DNA of 64,000 nt from NCBI GenBank assembly GCA_020634415.1, contig JACKBT010000014.1, forward strand, positions 50,516-114,515. The letters run 5' to 3'. Every line of letters begins with the position of its first letter. Positions within the stretch are counted from its first letter, which is position 1. A program made the position numbers and the translations under genes. This document shows, in pieces, positions 24,837 to 32,176 of this stretch. A model generated the notes under the pieces. It ran no database searches. It was not told the DNA's origin and worked only from the letters and a program-made list of their open reading frames with translations. The DNA comes from Ardenticatenaceae bacterium (GTDB lineage Bacteria > Chloroflexota > Anaerolineae > Promineifilales > Promineifilaceae).

Positions 24837-26594
24837 TCACTCCCCCGCCACAACCCCCTCCGCCACCAACCAGCCATAAATCGCCTCATACGTCTGCTGA
24901 TGGCCGAGGGCATTAAAATGGCCGTCTTCGGGCAGGTAAAAAAGGTTGTAAACTTCGCCGTCTACACTATTGGCGTAGGCTTCAAAGGTGGGACGTGTGG
25001 GCCACAAGTAGGTGGAGGTATCGGCTAAAATTTCGGCCAGACGGGTGTCGGGCAGGTTGTCATCCCACTGCCAGCCATCCGTCAGTTCGGGAAACCAGTG
25101 GGAAACGTTGCTGACCATTTCGCTGCCGAGGAAGATGGGCACGACGGCGAATTGTGCGCCGTCGTCAGCCACATCATTGGCGAGAAGATGGAGAAGATCG
25201 GCCGTTCGCTGCCAGCCATCCGCATACCCTTCCACCTCTGGCTCGGTGACATAGATGTAGAATTGGGGGTGCACACGTTCCATCACGCCGCCGGGGGTGA
25301 CGATGGGGATGGGCGGATCGGCTAGACGGATGAACAGTTTAGCCAGATTGGTTTCGCGCAGCCGCCAATGAAGGGCGTTGAAGAGGAGACGGCCGTTATT
25401 CGCAGGCAGCGGCTGTTGATTCGTATCTAAAATCTGCACCTGCCCTTCATTAATCACAAAATCATAGTTGGTGTTGTTAATATTAGGGTAAAAAACACGC
25501 GGCAAATTATCGGCCACATCATTGATATAAAACATCAGAATGACCAGATCAGCCTCATACTTGTAGCCCTCAACCTGATAGTAGGTGGCTTCGTGCATCG
25601 TGCCCCAGCCCGTGCGCCCCATCGCCACCACCTCATAACGGCGTTCGGGCGTGTCGTGCTGGCTCAACTGCGCCTGTAACTGTGCCTGGAAAGTCTGTTC
25701 GTAAGGCACTTGGATGGCCTCCACAAAGGAGTCGCCGATGATGAGGATGCGGTAGACATCATCTGGCTTCTCATAGTCAACTTCGGGGCCACGATAACCT
25801 TTGCCGTTGTACTCGATGATGGTGTCGTAGACGATGTTGCCGTCTACATCGTACATGCTGGCGTGGGCCACCGAGTTGATGCGTGGGCCGTAGGCGGTGT
25901 AGTGCGTCCACTCCGCTTCGCCATTGTCCTCCAGCCATTCCAGATAGCCGAAGCCAGCCACAGGGCGGGTAGGTGTCGGTTCGGCGGGGGCGGAATCTGG
26001 CTCTGCCACCTCTGGTTCACTCGTTGGCGGCGGTTCTGTGGCTGTTGGTAATGGTTCTGGCGTTTGGGTTGGTGGCAGTGTTGATGAATTGGCAATGGTG
26101 ACGGCCGTTTGCGTTGCCGTCGGCATAGGTTCGGGGGTTGGGGTTGGGGGTGATGTGGTTGCGGTCTGCTCTAGTTGGGCCAGGATGATGCCCGCGCCGA
26201 TGTTGGCGATGAAGAGGGCGAAGAGCAGGCCGAAGAGGATCATGCCGATTTTGGCAGCGGCATCGGTTTGGCGGTAGAGGAGGCTGAGGCTGAGGAGGAG
26301 CAGCCAGGTGAGGAGGTAGGCGGTGGTGAAGGTGGGATGGAAACGGAGAACGGCCGTTTGCCCCACCAACGACAATCCCACCAACAGCCCATACAGGATG
26401 ATGCGCCGGGGGGGGGGTGAGAGGCGGGGCAGGCGTTGGTAGAGGGGATCGGGAACGGCCGTTAATCCCACACCCAGCCACAAAATATAAGACCAGGCAG
26501 GATGAATTTGCAGGACATTATTTGCCCACAAAAAAGGGACAGCTACGAGCCAGGCAAAAATTAACCTGGCGGCGACAAGAAAAAGTTGAGGCAT
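24837..26594 (-). CDS. Membrane-anchored SGNH-hydrolase-like protein
   Basis: 585 residues. N-terminal four to five membrane helices (residues 1-130), a Thr/Pro/Glu stalk (about 150-215), then an extracytoplasmic SGNH domain: GDSFVEAIQVPYEQTF carries the nucleophile Ser, FYINDVADN the Asn block, and EDGHFNALGHQ the C-terminal Asp/His. This is the architecture of acyl-esterases or transferases that modify surface polysaccharides. The gene is leftward, with the glycosidase-like lipoprotein next downstream of it but separated by a heptad hairpin (26671-26728 lies upstream, between the two). Confidence 0.82.
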   Translation of the reverse strand: MPQLFLVAARLIFAWLVAVPFLWANNVLQIHPAWSYILWLGVGLTAVPDPLYQRLPRLSPPPRRIILYGLLVGLSLVGQTAVLRFHPTFTTAYLLTWLLLLSLSLLYRQTDAAAKIGMILFGLLFALFIANIGAGIILAQLEQTATTSPPTPTPEPMPTATQTAVTIANSSTLPPTQTPEPLPTATEPPPTSEPEVAEPDSAPAEPTPTRPVAGFGYLEWLEDNGEAEWTHYTAYGPRINSVAHASMYDVDGNIVYDTIIEYNGKGYRGPEVDYEKPDDVYRILIIGDSFVEAIQVPYEQTFQAQLQAQLSQHDTPERRYEVVAMGRTGWGTMHEATYYQVEGYKYEADLVILMFYINDVADNLPRVFYPNINNTNYDFVINEGQVQILDTNQQPLPANNGRLLFNALHWRLRETNLAKLFIRLADPPIPIVTPGGVMERVHPQFYIYVTEPEVEGYADGWQRTADLLHLLANDVADDGAQFAVVPIFLGSEMVSNVSHWFPELTDGWQWDDNLPDTRLAEILADTSTYLWPTRPTFEAYANSVDGEVYNLFYLPEDGHFNALGHQQTYEAIYGWLVAEGVVAGE

Positions 26595-26670
26595 AAAAAG
26601 TATTTATTCAGGTCTGGCCATCGTCTTGCAGTTAGCCAGTTGCCAACCTGTTTAGGATTGAGAAATCAAT

Positions 26671-26728
26671 AATTGGAGATTGGAGAGTGGAGATTAGGCC
26701 AGTCTCCAATCTCCAATCTCCAATCTCA
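26671..26728. repeat. Heptad-period inverted repeat (GGAGATT word)
   Basis: ttggagattggagagtggagatt on the left and agtctccaatctccaatctccaatctc on the right. It lies between two leftward genes and could separate their transcripts. Confidence 0.75.
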
Positions 26729-26755
26729 ATTCCATAGGCTGTTTATCTTCGTTTC

Positions 26756-27958
26756 TTAATTCTGACTGTTCACATAACCTGTCAACTGAGGCAGAATAAA
26801 ATTGAGGTCGTAATTTTGCCAATGGTTGTTCGCACCAGCGGTGAACACCGCAAAACCAATCACATAAGGGTCTTTCCGGGCTTCGGCATCATACCAGGCC
26901 AACTGATTGTAAATGAGGTTGTCCACAGTGGTGGTGTCCCAGCCAGCAAACTCCAGTTCGGAGATGACCAGCGGAATTGCCAAACCGGCTGGCTCCAAAA
27001 TCTCGCGGTAGAACCAGCGATAACGGAAAGACATCGCCCCCCGATCGGGATAGTAAGGATAACCGGGCAAGGCCGAACCGTAGAGAAATTGCATATCGCC
27101 TGTTTCCACATCGCCCTCATGCAGGGTCATAATGCCGCCATAGCGGATGGCTGTTTCCACGGCCGGCACAAACAGGCGGAACTCTTCAACCTCCGGCACA
27201 CCGGGCGGGAAGCCGCCGATGGCGCTGCGCAGGCCATGTTGGGCCATCAGCTTTACCCGCTCCTGCTCGAAGCGGGCATACCAGGCCATCCGCTCCATGC
27301 CGGGGTCAGGCTCGTTCCAGCCTTCCCAATAATCTACCCCAGGGTTGAGCCAGTAGGTGCGCAGATGTTTGTTGACGTACTCGCGGGCGGCTTCTTCGGG
27401 TTCACCGATGTAATTTTGAATGAAGATGTCGTCTACCCGGCCCACGGTGACGGTGGTGGGTGAAGCTTCTTTGACTTCGGTCATAAAACCGAGATCGTCT
27501 ACTGATTTCATAACGGCCGGTTGGGCGTTGCGGACGAAGTTCATGATGTCGGCGCTGTTGTTGCGGACGACGTGGATGCCCAGGCGGCTCTGGTTGTAGT
27601 GGATGACTTGGGGGGATTGGGGGACGGTTTGAGGTTCGATGGGCTTGGGTGTGGGGGTGATGCTGGGGGTAGGGGTGTGGGTGGGGCGGGGGGTGGAGGT
27701 GGGCAAGGTGGGGGTGATGCTGGGATCGGGGCGGGTGGGGGCGGGGCCGACTTTGCCAGGGGGCAGGGGGGTGAGGCTGGCGGCGGGGGTGAAGGTGGGG
27801 GGCAGCAGGGGGTCAACGGCCGTTTCCCCCGCACTTCCCGTCGGCACAGCCGCCAAAGGAATGACTGTGGGCAAAATCAGGGCCGGCGTACAGGCTGTGG
27901 TGAGGAGGATGCCAAGGAATAACAGCGGGTAACACAGATAGCGATACACATTTGTCAT
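26756..27958 (-). CDS. Glycosidase-like (beta/alpha)8 lipoprotein
   Basis: 400 residues. The signal peptide has lipobox LTTAC (Cys about 23), then a Pro/Thr stalk to about residue 115, then a TIM-barrel-type domain starting RLGIHVVRN. WEGWNEPDPG offers the acid/base Glu of a clan-A glycosidase and LVISELEFAG the nucleophile Glu on a late strand, so both catalytic carboxylates appear present. I cannot assign the GH family (GH39- or GH5-like). It is probably a surface enzyme acting on glycans outside the cell. Confidence 0.78.
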   Translation of the reverse strand: MTNVYRYLCYPLLFLGILLTTACTPALILPTVIPLAAVPTGSAGETAVDPLLPPTFTPAASLTPLPPGKVGPAPTRPDPSITPTLPTSTPRPTHTPTPSITPTPKPIEPQTVPQSPQVIHYNQSRLGIHVVRNNSADIMNFVRNAQPAVMKSVDDLGFMTEVKEASPTTVTVGRVDDIFIQNYIGEPEEAAREYVNKHLRTYWLNPGVDYWEGWNEPDPGMERMAWYARFEQERVKLMAQHGLRSAIGGFPPGVPEVEEFRLFVPAVETAIRYGGIMTLHEGDVETGDMQFLYGSALPGYPYYPDRGAMSFRYRWFYREILEPAGLAIPLVISELEFAGWDTTTVDNLIYNQLAWYDAEARKDPYVIGFAVFTAGANNHWQNYDLNFILPQLTGYVNSQN

Positions 27959-28078
27959 GGGTCAAATGATAACGAAGGCTCAACAACGGGTCAATTTGGC
28001 GGGCTTTTGTAAAAGCCGGATTAATCTTGACAAAACCAGACAACTTGCCTTAATTATAGGCGAAATCAGGAGAAAATT

Positions 28079-28762
28079 ATGTCAGATAAACAAGAATTAC
28101 TCGAAGTAGTCATAGATGCAATTGTAGATGGCGATGATGAAGCTGCGCCAACGGCCGTTCAAAACGCCCTGGACGCAGGTTTCACCGCCTTAACCGTATT
28201 AGATGCCCTCATGGAGGGGGCCGATGAAGTGGGGCAGCTCTTTGAATCGGGCGAGTTCTTTTTGCCAGAGTTGATGCTGACGGGGCGAGCCTTGAAGGCA
28301 GCGATGGCGGTGTTGACCCCTGTTTTGCAAACAGAGCAGGCGGCGGACGAAACGGCCGTTAAAGACACCGGCACCGTCATCATGGCCACCATCCAAACCG
28401 ACATCCACGACATCGGCAAAAACATGGTCTCCTCCATGCTCACCGCCGCTGGCTTCAAAGTCTTCGACCTCGGCGTTGACGTGCCTGCCAAAGCCATCAT
28501 CGCCAAAGCCAAAGAAGAAAAAGCCCACATCATCGGCTGTTCCGGCCTGCTCACCACCTCCATGCCCTACATCAAAGACATGATAGATTTAATGGCGGTG
28601 ATGGGCGAACGCAACAACTTCAAAGTCATGGTCGGCGGCGCATCCGTCACCCCCACCTGGGCCGCCCACATTGGGGCCGATGGCACCGCCCCCAACCCCG
28701 TCGAGGCCGTCAAACTCGCCAAACGACTTATCCAAGAACAACGCAAGGAAAAAGTACAATGA
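28079..28762 (+). CDS. Corrinoid (B12-binding) protein of a methyltransferase system, MtmC/MtbC-like
   Basis: 227 residues. Residues 1-90 form the helical cap of methionine-synthase-type B12 proteins (LMEGADEVGQLFESGEFFLPELMLTG). Residues 98-227 form the Rossmann B12 domain with the cobalt-ligating motif DIHDIGKNM (lower ligand His), SGLLTTSM, and GGASVTPTWAAHIGADGTAPN. It carries a methyl group from a substrate-specific methyltransferase to an acceptor. ATG follows CAGGAG; TTGACA at 28027-28032 with an A/T-rich hexamer about 18-21 bases on may be the promoter. Its stop overlaps the next start (ATGA), so the two proteins are made together. Confidence 0.93.
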   Translation: MSDKQELLEVVIDAIVDGDDEAAPTAVQNALDAGFTALTVLDALMEGADEVGQLFESGEFFLPELMLTGRALKAAMAVLTPVLQTEQAADETAVKDTGTVIMATIQTDIHDIGKNMVSSMLTAAGFKVFDLGVDVPAKAIIAKAKEEKAHIIGCSGLLTTSMPYIKDMIDLMAVMGERNNFKVMVGGASVTPTWAAHIGADGTAPNPVEAVKLAKRLIQEQRKEKVQ

Positions 28763-30141
28763 CCATTTTCAACTATCACGACATTATGGACCGCGCTCGC
28801 AGCGGCCCCTATATCACCGAAGAAGATTGGGACTTAACCAAAGTCGCCATGACCACACGTAAACTGGTGCGCAAATACAAGCTCCAGTGGAACCCCCAAG
28901 AGATTGTTACCGACGACCCTGGTCTGGCCGATGCCATTTTTGAGGCGGGTCTGGAATTAGCCAAGACGATAGGTGTTTATTCGCGCACCACCGAGCGCAT
29001 CGTTACCTTTGACGCGGACGAATTGGAAGAGGGGCTGCGCCGGATGCCGCAAACGCTGGTGATGGGTGAAGGCAAAGATGCCCGCACCCTTTATGCCCGC
29101 AAAATTATGGACGACCGCCTGCCGCTGGTTTGGGCTGGTACACCTGGCACACCCACGCCAGAGGAGCTGTTTTTGCCCAGTGTCATCAGTTGGATGCAGG
29201 AGCCAATTGTAGACTTGGTGACGTGTGGTTCGCTGACGCACGTAGACGGCCGCGAAGTTCGCACTTCTGATCCCATCGAAGTCATTGCCACGCGGCGTGA
29301 ATTGCAATATATGCACGCCGGACTGGCGCGGGTGGGGCGGCCGGGAATGGGCATGTTGGCGGCTCAAAGTGCAGTCTCGGAGTTGGGCGATTTGGCGGTG
29401 GCGCATCCCTCTTACCTGCGCCGCTGCGATTCCCATCTGGTGCCCATGCTTAACGAGTTGAAGTTGGATCACCGCAATATTGCCCGGGTGGTAAATTCGC
29501 TGGAATATGGTATGGTGAATGCGTCGCTGGTCTGTGTGATTGTGGGTGGCATGGGTGGTGATGCGCCGGGATCGGCCGTTGTCAATGTGGCTTCTTTCAT
29601 CTTAGGCAATCTCACCTCGCGGGCTGATTACCAACTGCTGCATCCCATTCACATGCGCCACGTGGCTACCTCTACCAGAGCGGCCATGTGGGTGGAGAAT
29701 ATCGTCCAGCAGGCCTTTGCCCGCAATGCCCCCTGCATTATCGTTACCGATGTCTACCCCAAGAGCGGGGCGCTGACTCGTGAGCTTTTGTATGAAACGG
29801 CCGCTAACGCCATCGTTATTGCCGTGAGCGGGGGACACCTGGAAGGAGTGGGTGCGGCCGACGGCAATGCTCCCCACAGCACGGGCCTGGAAGCCCGCCT
29901 CATGGGTGAAGTCGGTCATGCCGTCACCAAACAAAATATGAGCCTGACCGAGGCCAACAGACTGGTTTTGCAACTGTTGGCAAAATACGAGCATGTCTTT
30001 GAAGCGCCCAATGGCAATCCTGGTGTGCGCTTTGACCAGGCGTACAATATGCAAACCCTAACGCCCTTGCCTGAATGGCAGCAGCTTTATGATGAGGTGA
30101 AGGCGGAAGTTAGAGAGATGGGGCTTACGACTCTTACTTAG
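28759..30141 (+). CDS. Non-pyrrolysine homologue of monomethylamine methyltransferase MtmB
   Basis: 460 residues, the same length as archaeal MtmB (458). From memory the match to MtmB runs end to end: DRARSGPYITEEDWDL, TPEELFLP, AGLARVGRPGMG, DSHLVPMLNELKLD, TGLEARLMGEVGHAVT, and TPLPEWQQLYDEV. In MtmB, GRPGMGV is followed by pyrrolysine 202; here GRPGMGM is followed by Leu200 and there is no in-frame UAG. By analogy with pyrrolysine-free MttB relatives such as glycine-betaine methyltransferase MtgB, it should demethylate some other N-methyl compound and pass the methyl group to the overlapping corrinoid protein. No reductive activase or second methyltransferase is in the window. Confidence 0.85.
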   Translation: MTIFNYHDIMDRARSGPYITEEDWDLTKVAMTTRKLVRKYKLQWNPQEIVTDDPGLADAIFEAGLELAKTIGVYSRTTERIVTFDADELEEGLRRMPQTLVMGEGKDARTLYARKIMDDRLPLVWAGTPGTPTPEELFLPSVISWMQEPIVDLVTCGSLTHVDGREVRTSDPIEVIATRRELQYMHAGLARVGRPGMGMLAAQSAVSELGDLAVAHPSYLRRCDSHLVPMLNELKLDHRNIARVVNSLEYGMVNASLVCVIVGGMGGDAPGSAVVNVASFILGNLTSRADYQLLHPIHMRHVATSTRAAMWVENIVQQAFARNAPCIIVTDVYPKSGALTRELLYETAANAIVIAVSGGHLEGVGAADGNAPHSTGLEARLMGEVGHAVTKQNMSLTEANRLVLQLLAKYEHVFEAPNGNPGVRFDQAYNMQTLTPLPEWQQLYDEVKAEVREMGLTTLT

Positions 30142-30153
30142 TTCACAATTTAA

Positions 30154-30216
30154 GTGGAGACTAGAGACTGGAGACTGGAGATTAATCAGTTTCCAGTCTC
30201 CAGTCTCCAATCTCCA
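30154..30216. repeat. Heptad-period inverted repeat (GGAGACT word)
   Basis: ggagact agagact ggagact ggagatt on the left, ccagtctccagtctccaatctcc on the right; it separates the MtmB-like gene from the small Nfu_N-like gene, ending 3 bases before its ATG. Confidence 0.75.
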
Positions 30217-30218
30217 CT

Positions 30219-30491
30219 ATGTCCGAATACATTGAAATTGAAACTGAAATTGGCGATAACGGCCGTATCTACATGACCACCAATCTACCGCTCAGCGAAG
30301 AGCCAGAAACCTACGACTCACTCGAGGCAATGGAAGAAGGCTCCCCGGTGGTGCAGGCTCTCTCCGTTGTTGAGGGCATCCAAAGTCTGCACATCAGCCA
30401 GCATGACCTGATGATTGTGGCGGACCCGGCGGTGGGTGTGCATGTGGTGGTGGCGGAGGTAACGGCCGTTCTCAAGGACTTCTTTCTGTAA
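30219..30491 (+). CDS. Small protein resembling the Nfu/NifU N-terminal domain
   Basis: 90 residues. The block EGSPVVQALSVVEGIQSLHISQHDLMIV followed by an amphipathic stretch ending LKDFFL matches the pattern of the Nfu_N domain (SPLAxALFxIxGVxxVFxGxDFITV...). Nfu_N lacks the iron-sulfur CxxC, and none is present here. Its position after the corrinoid methyltransferase genes suggests an accessory role there, but the hairpin in front of it may separate them. The family call rests on one motif and is tentative. Confidence 0.6.
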   Translation: MSEYIEIETEIGDNGRIYMTTNLPLSEEPETYDSLEAMEEGSPVVQALSVVEGIQSLHISQHDLMIVADPAVGVHVVVAEVTAVLKDFFL

Positions 30492-30510
30492 TTGCGTCAT
30501 GACGTAATTA
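30489..30510. repeat. Palindrome before the DHA2 transporter gene
   Basis: TAATTGCGTCA at 30489-30499 abuts TGACGTAATTA at 30500-30510, an 11-base inverted repeat with one mismatch, followed by CGTCATTAT and the ATG at 30523. It shares TGACGTAATTACG-CATTAT with the element in front of the membrane gene at 3610. Confidence 0.55.
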
Positions 30511-30522
30511 CGTCATTATCCC

Positions 30523-32094
30523 ATGCCCCGCCCCTCGCCCCGGCTCATCCTCCTCGTCGTTGCCTTTGGTGTCTTTGTTGCCGCCGACGACCTCACAGTC
30601 GTCTCCACCATGCTGCGCCAAATTATTTTTGACTTGGAAATCCCCCTGCCCGAAGGGCTGGATCGTGCTGCCTGGATTGTTAATGCTTACCTGATTGGGT
30701 ACGTGGTGGTGATGCCCTTTATCGGCCGTCTCAGCGATATTGTGGGGCGGCGCAATGTGTATGTGGGGGCGTTGGGGCTGTTTCTGGTCGGCTCTATTTG
30801 GGTTCCCTTCGCGCCCACGCTCAACAGCTTCATCGTGGGGCGCGTCTTAACGGCACTGGGCGGCGGGGCCATGGTGCCGGTGGCTATGGCCGTCATCGGC
30901 GATGTCTATCCGCCGCAAAAACGGGCTACTGCTTTGGGCACATTGGGAGCGATTGATACGGCGGGCTGGGTGTGGGGGCCGTTGTATGGGGCACTGCTCA
31001 TCCGCTTCCTCAGTTGGCGCTGGCAGTTTTACCTCAACATCCCGCTCAGCCTCATTGGCATGGCGGCGGCCTGGTGGGCGTTAGGCTATTTGCCAGAGCC
31101 AAAGACGCGGGAGAAGGTGGACTGGTGGGGAACGGCCGTTCTCACCCTCTGCCTCCTCTCCCTCAACATCGCCCTCCTCAACAGCGGCGATGTGCAAAGC
31201 ATGGGCGGCTTTGCCGATTTGGAACAGAGTGGGACTGATTCGACTTGGCCGTTTTATCTGTTAGCGGCCGTTACCTTTGTCATTTTCATTTTTATCGAGC
31301 GAAGGGCGAAGGGTGAAGGGCGAAGGGTGAAGGGTGAAGAGCGAACGCCCCTCGCCCCTCGCCCCTCGCCTCTCCGCTCCCCTGCCCCCCCTCTCATAGA
31401 CCTTACCCTCTTCCGCCGCCGCAACTTTACCCCCGCTGTGCTCATCAACTTTCTCGTGGGCTGTGCGTTGATCATGGCTATGGTCAATGTGCCGTTGGTG
31501 ATTAATGTGCTGGAGTTTGAGGTGGAAACGGCCGCTCTCACCAGCGGCTATCTTCTCAGTGGCATGACGGCGGCGATGGCCGTGATGGCCTACGTGGGCG
31601 GCCGTTTGACGGAGCGGTTCAGCTATCGCCCCGTTACGGCTGTGGGCCTTGTTTTATGTGCTATTGGCTTTGGCTTGATGGGCTTTTCCTGGCAGGTTGG
31701 TACGCCGTACACGCAAATGAGTTGGCAGTTGGTGATTTTGGGCTTGGGTTTTGGGCTGGTGACGGCACCGGTGGGAACGGCCGTTATCAATGCCGCCCCC
31801 GACGACCAACGCGGCATCGCCGCCAGCCTGGTCATTGTCCTACGCCTCATCGGCATGAGCGTGGGGCTGTCTGGCCTCACCGCCTGGGGCCTCCACCGCT
31901 TCAGCCTCCTCCGCACCCAAATCCAACTGCCTGACCTGCCCTTCACCGACCCCGTTTACCAACAAGCCATTGTAGATGGGCTGACCCAGGTGACAGTAAC
32001 GGTGTTGACGGAGACGTTTGCGGTAACGGCCGTTGTTGCTCTATTGGCCTTAGCTATTAGTTTGAGATTGCGGCGGGATGCCGTTGATAGCTGA
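30523..32094 (+). CDS. DHA2-family MFS multidrug-type transporter
   Basis: 523 residues, about 14 helices, as in EmrB/QacA proteins: GRLSDIVGRRNVYVGALG is the loop 2-3 motif and LGTLGAIDTAGWVWGPLYGALL is the helix-5 antiporter motif. Residues about 259-290 (RRAKGEGRRVKGEERTPLAP...) are an unusual charged/proline insertion in the central loop, encoded by a heptad array. The loop position probably tolerates it. It lies downstream of the corrinoid methyltransferase genes and may move their substrate or an unrelated drug. Confidence 0.9.
   Translation: MPRPSPRLILLVVAFGVFVAADDLTVVSTMLRQIIFDLEIPLPEGLDRAAWIVNAYLIGYVVVMPFIGRLSDIVGRRNVYVGALGLFLVGSIWVPFAPTLNSFIVGRVLTALGGGAMVPVAMAVIGDVYPPQKRATALGTLGAIDTAGWVWGPLYGALLIRFLSWRWQFYLNIPLSLIGMAAAWWALGYLPEPKTREKVDWWGTAVLTLCLLSLNIALLNSGDVQSMGGFADLEQSGTDSTWPFYLLAAVTFVIFIFIERRAKGEGRRVKGEERTPLAPRPSPLRSPAPPLIDLTLFRRRNFTPAVLINFLVGCALIMAMVNVPLVINVLEFEVETAALTSGYLLSGMTAAMAVMAYVGGRLTERFSYRPVTAVGLVLCAIGFGLMGFSWQVGTPYTQMSWQLVILGLGFGLVTAPVGTAVINAAPDDQRGIAASLVIVLRLIGMSVGLSGLTAWGLHRFSLLRTQIQLPDLPFTDPVYQQAIVDGLTQVTVTVLTETFAVTAVVALLALAISLRLRRDAVDS
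31299..31392. repeat. Heptad-period inverted repeat inside a transporter gene
   Basis: gaagggc gaagggt gaagggc gaagggt gaagggt gaagagc on the left, then cgcccct repeated on the right. The strict 7-base period is clear. It is read through in frame in the central cytoplasmic loop of the DHA2 transporter. Confidence 0.8.
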
Positions 32095-32140
32095 GCTGTT
32101 CTTCCTGGCTTCTCATTCCCTGTTGCCGACATTTTCGATT

Positions 32141-32175
32141 AAAAAAGCCCCCGGTTTTTGACCGGGGGCTTTTTT
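32141..32175. terminator. Bidirectional intrinsic terminator
   Basis: aaaaaagcccccggt (32141-32155) pairs perfectly with accgggggctttttt (32161-32175) over a 5-base loop. The A-run and T-run make it work on both strands, between the convergent transporter and aspS genes. Confidence 0.92.
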
Positions 32176-32176
32176 G

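Noticed and set aside
28759..30141. Pyrrolysine-containing methyltransferase
   Set aside because: There is no in-frame TAG; the Pyl position is Leu.
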